34,795 nucleotides of DNA from an uncultured Granulosicoccaceae bacterium (GTDB lineage: Bacteria > Pseudomonadota > Gammaproteobacteria > Granulosicoccales > Granulosicoccaceae): assembly GCA_937928685.1 (NCBI GenBank), contig CALGJU010000222.1, positions 1 to 34,795 on the forward strand, in the 5' to 3' direction. A program made the position numbers and the translations under genes. Below are positions 33,465-34,795 of the stretch, in pieces. The notes below the pieces were generated by a model. That model made no database searches, was not told where the DNA came from, and worked only from the letters and a program-made list of their open reading frames with translations. Positions within the stretch are counted from its first letter, which is position 1, and the number at the start of each line of letters is the position of its first letter.

Positions 33465-33622
33465 GTGTATCTCCAATCAAAACGAATTGGACGAATAATA
33501 ATGCCTTATGCAGTGTGGGAACAGTGCCAATGTCGATTTTCGCCAGGCTAACGAAACCGCTGGATAATCCGACTAACAGTAGAATTACTGATGTGGCGTG
33601 GCTTCAATTTTCAAGATCCGAC

Positions 33623-34381
33623 TCATTTCGCGGTAAAACCACCGTCGACGTAAATCACCTGCCCTGTGATGTAGTCGGAGGCGGCCGAAGCAAGAAAGAC
33701 TGTGATTCCATCAAGATCTTTCATTTCACCGTTACGACCAATCGCCGTCTGGCTGGCATTACGCGCTGCGATTTCTGAGTCTTCAAAGACTGCGGCCGTC
33801 AGAGCAGTCGGGAAAAAACCCGGACCGATCGCATTGCAGCAAATGCCATCAGCAGACCAGGCCTCTGCCATGGCTCGGGTTAACTGGGCCACACCACCTT
33901 TACTGGCACCATAGGCGGCACTGTTAGGAAAAGCCCGCTCAGACTGCAATGAGGCAATATTAATCACTTTGCCGCCGCCTCGTTCACGCATCAGAGGCAC
34001 CAACTCGCGGGCAAGAAAAAACGGTACAGTTAGATTAAGGTATAACGTGCGATGCCATGAATCTGCAGTAATCTGGTCAGCCGGTTCGCGCAAATTTATT
34101 CCGGCGGTATTGCAGAGAATATCTACACCACCGGTCACGGCAATCGCCTCTTTAAAAGTTTCTTCCAGATCCGCTGTTGCCAAATCACACCGCACGGCCA
34201 CCCCGGGTCCGGGAAGCTGCTGCATGAGCTCATCTAATCGCGCAGCATCCCGGCCAACCGCAATAATGCTTGCACCCGCAGCAGACAATGCCTTGGCTTG
34301 CTGTTTTCCAATACCCGATGTCGCTCCCGTAACGAGCGCCACTTTATCTTGTAAGCTGAAAATGTCGGCTGAGTTATTCAA
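33623..34381 (-). CDS. Short-chain dehydrogenase/reductase (classical SDR)
   Basis: A 252-aa NAD(P)-dependent oxidoreductase. The Rossmann motif is TGATSGIG (18-25). NTAG (91-94, for NNAG), Asn116, Ser144, Tyr157 and Lys161 (YGASK) complete the catalytic tetrad. GQVIYVDGGFT closes the fold near the C-terminus. The start is TTG; a strong GGGGAG 7 nt upstream supports it over any later ATG. The substrate cannot be inferred; overall it resembles the FabG/gluconate-5-dehydrogenase-like group. It is monocistronic here, 158 nt upstream (in transcription sense) of the metallopeptidase start. Confidence 0.92.
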   Translation of the reverse strand: MNNSADIFSLQDKVALVTGATSGIGKQQAKALSAAGASIIAVGRDAARLDELMQQLPGPGVAVRCDLATADLEETFKEAIAVTGGVDILCNTAGINLREPADQITADSWHRTLYLNLTVPFFLARELVPLMRERGGGKVINIASLQSERAFPNSAAYGASKGGVAQLTRAMAEAWSADGICCNAIGPGFFPTALTAAVFEDSEIAARNASQTAIGRNGEMKDLDGITVFLASAASDYITGQVIYVDGGFTAK

Positions 34382-34716
34382 ACCAGTACTCCCCTATTAA
34401 CCAGCGAACATAGTAATCTTTTTCGTGCTATTCAGGGCACACCTGTACCACTCAAACTGCATACCTTATCGTCGGATGCTGCAAATCAGGCAGTTACGTC
34501 GCATCCATGGGCGTTGTCGTTCGTGACCTGATCGGCTGCCTCGAATTCTCATGTATGTTGCGCGCCAACTCCTGCCACGTGAATACGACAGAGCCATCCT
34601 GAATAGCCACACCAAGCTGCAACAGCGGTCAAAAAATATGAATTCAGATCCACACCCTACTGAATAGTTGCGTTTTTCTAAAAATTAACGTGATACAGAT
34701 ACCGAGATACGCCGCA
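34382..34716. other. Intergenic region with no identifiable gene
   Basis: About 335 nt upstream of the SDR gene. I see no convincing ORF, RNA gene, repeat or hairpin. It should contain the SDR promoter on the minus strand and possibly that of a divergent gene beginning near 34717. Confidence 0.5.
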
Positions 34717-34795
34717 ATGGCACCTGATCCAGCATCAAAAGAAACACATCGACACCAATCTTTCGAATCGGAAACGAGGCTTTTTTCCGATAAAG
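34717..34795 (+). CDS. Possible start of a gene running off the window
   Basis: ATG at 34717 opens a frame (MAPDPASKETHRHQSFESETRLFSDK) that stays open to the last base. A GAG about 9 nt upstream could be a weak ribosome-binding site. With only 26 codons visible, no family can be assigned. Placement divergent from an SDR gene would suit a regulator, but nothing in the sequence shows that. Confidence 0.3.
   Translation, partial: MAPDPASKETHRHQSFESETRLFSDK

Overview
The window looks like a chromosomal segment of a marine-type gammaproteobacterium. The base composition is close to balanced, the envelope is Gram-negative (periplasmic binding proteins and outer-membrane beta-barrels), and it carries an Aap-type amino-acid importer and an Mrp-type cation/proton antiporter. 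A perfect FNR/Anr-type site and an NO-type H-NOX protein suggest a facultatively anaerobic or oxygen-variable lifestyle. I cannot name the genus from sequence alone. Most genes are ordinary housekeeping or transport genes with tight operon spacing. The accessory-looking parts are two short foldback elements and the polysaccharide/regulatory locus at about 23.3-32.5 kb.

Layout, left to right. (1) 1-0.4 kb: tRNA-Tyr on the minus strand, cut at its 3' end by the window edge, with a near-consensus promoter and then a small inverted-repeat element. (2) 0.4-6.1 kb, minus strand: a ClsB-like phospholipase D family protein and the general L-amino-acid ABC importer aapJQMP, with an intrinsic terminator between aapJ and aapQ. 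(3) 6.4-13.9 kb, plus strand: an Mrp-like antiporter operon in the order E-F-G-B-C-D-D'-orf-D''. It has three separate antiporter-like (NuoL/M/N-type) subunits and no long MrpA; the MrpA C-terminal piece is fused to MrpB. (4) 14.2-18 kb: an unknown outer-membrane barrel downstream of an FNR-type box, an Asp/Glu-racemase family protein, a 166-bp foldback MITE and a dGTPase. (5) 18.0-23.1 kb: a BMP-family nucleoside ABC importer (binding protein, double ATPase, two permeases) ending in cytidine deaminase, so uptake and first catabolic step are co-transcribed.

(6) 23.3-32.5 kb is the most interesting part. On the plus strand an H-NOX haem sensor is followed 4 nt later by a coiled-coil PP2C/SpoIIE-type phosphatase. 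Facing it on the minus strand is an operon of STAS antagonist, RsbW-like kinase, cellulose-synthase-like GT2 and a membrane-anchored DUF3131 protein. Divergent from that operon are a second DUF3131 protein and an outer-membrane barrel with a large periplasmic region. The parts amount to a complete phosphatase/antagonist/kinase partner-switching module with an NO-type sensor at the input and an envelope polysaccharide machine at the output. No sigma factor is encoded here and the GT2 has no PilZ domain, so the usual sigma-factor and c-di-GMP explanations are not supplied by this locus. Coupling of H-NOX to the phosphatase is inferred from gene order and intact motifs.

(7) 32.6-34.8 kb, minus strand: a YpfJ-type zinc metallopeptidase and a classical SDR oxidoreductase, with a possible divergent gene start running off the right edge.
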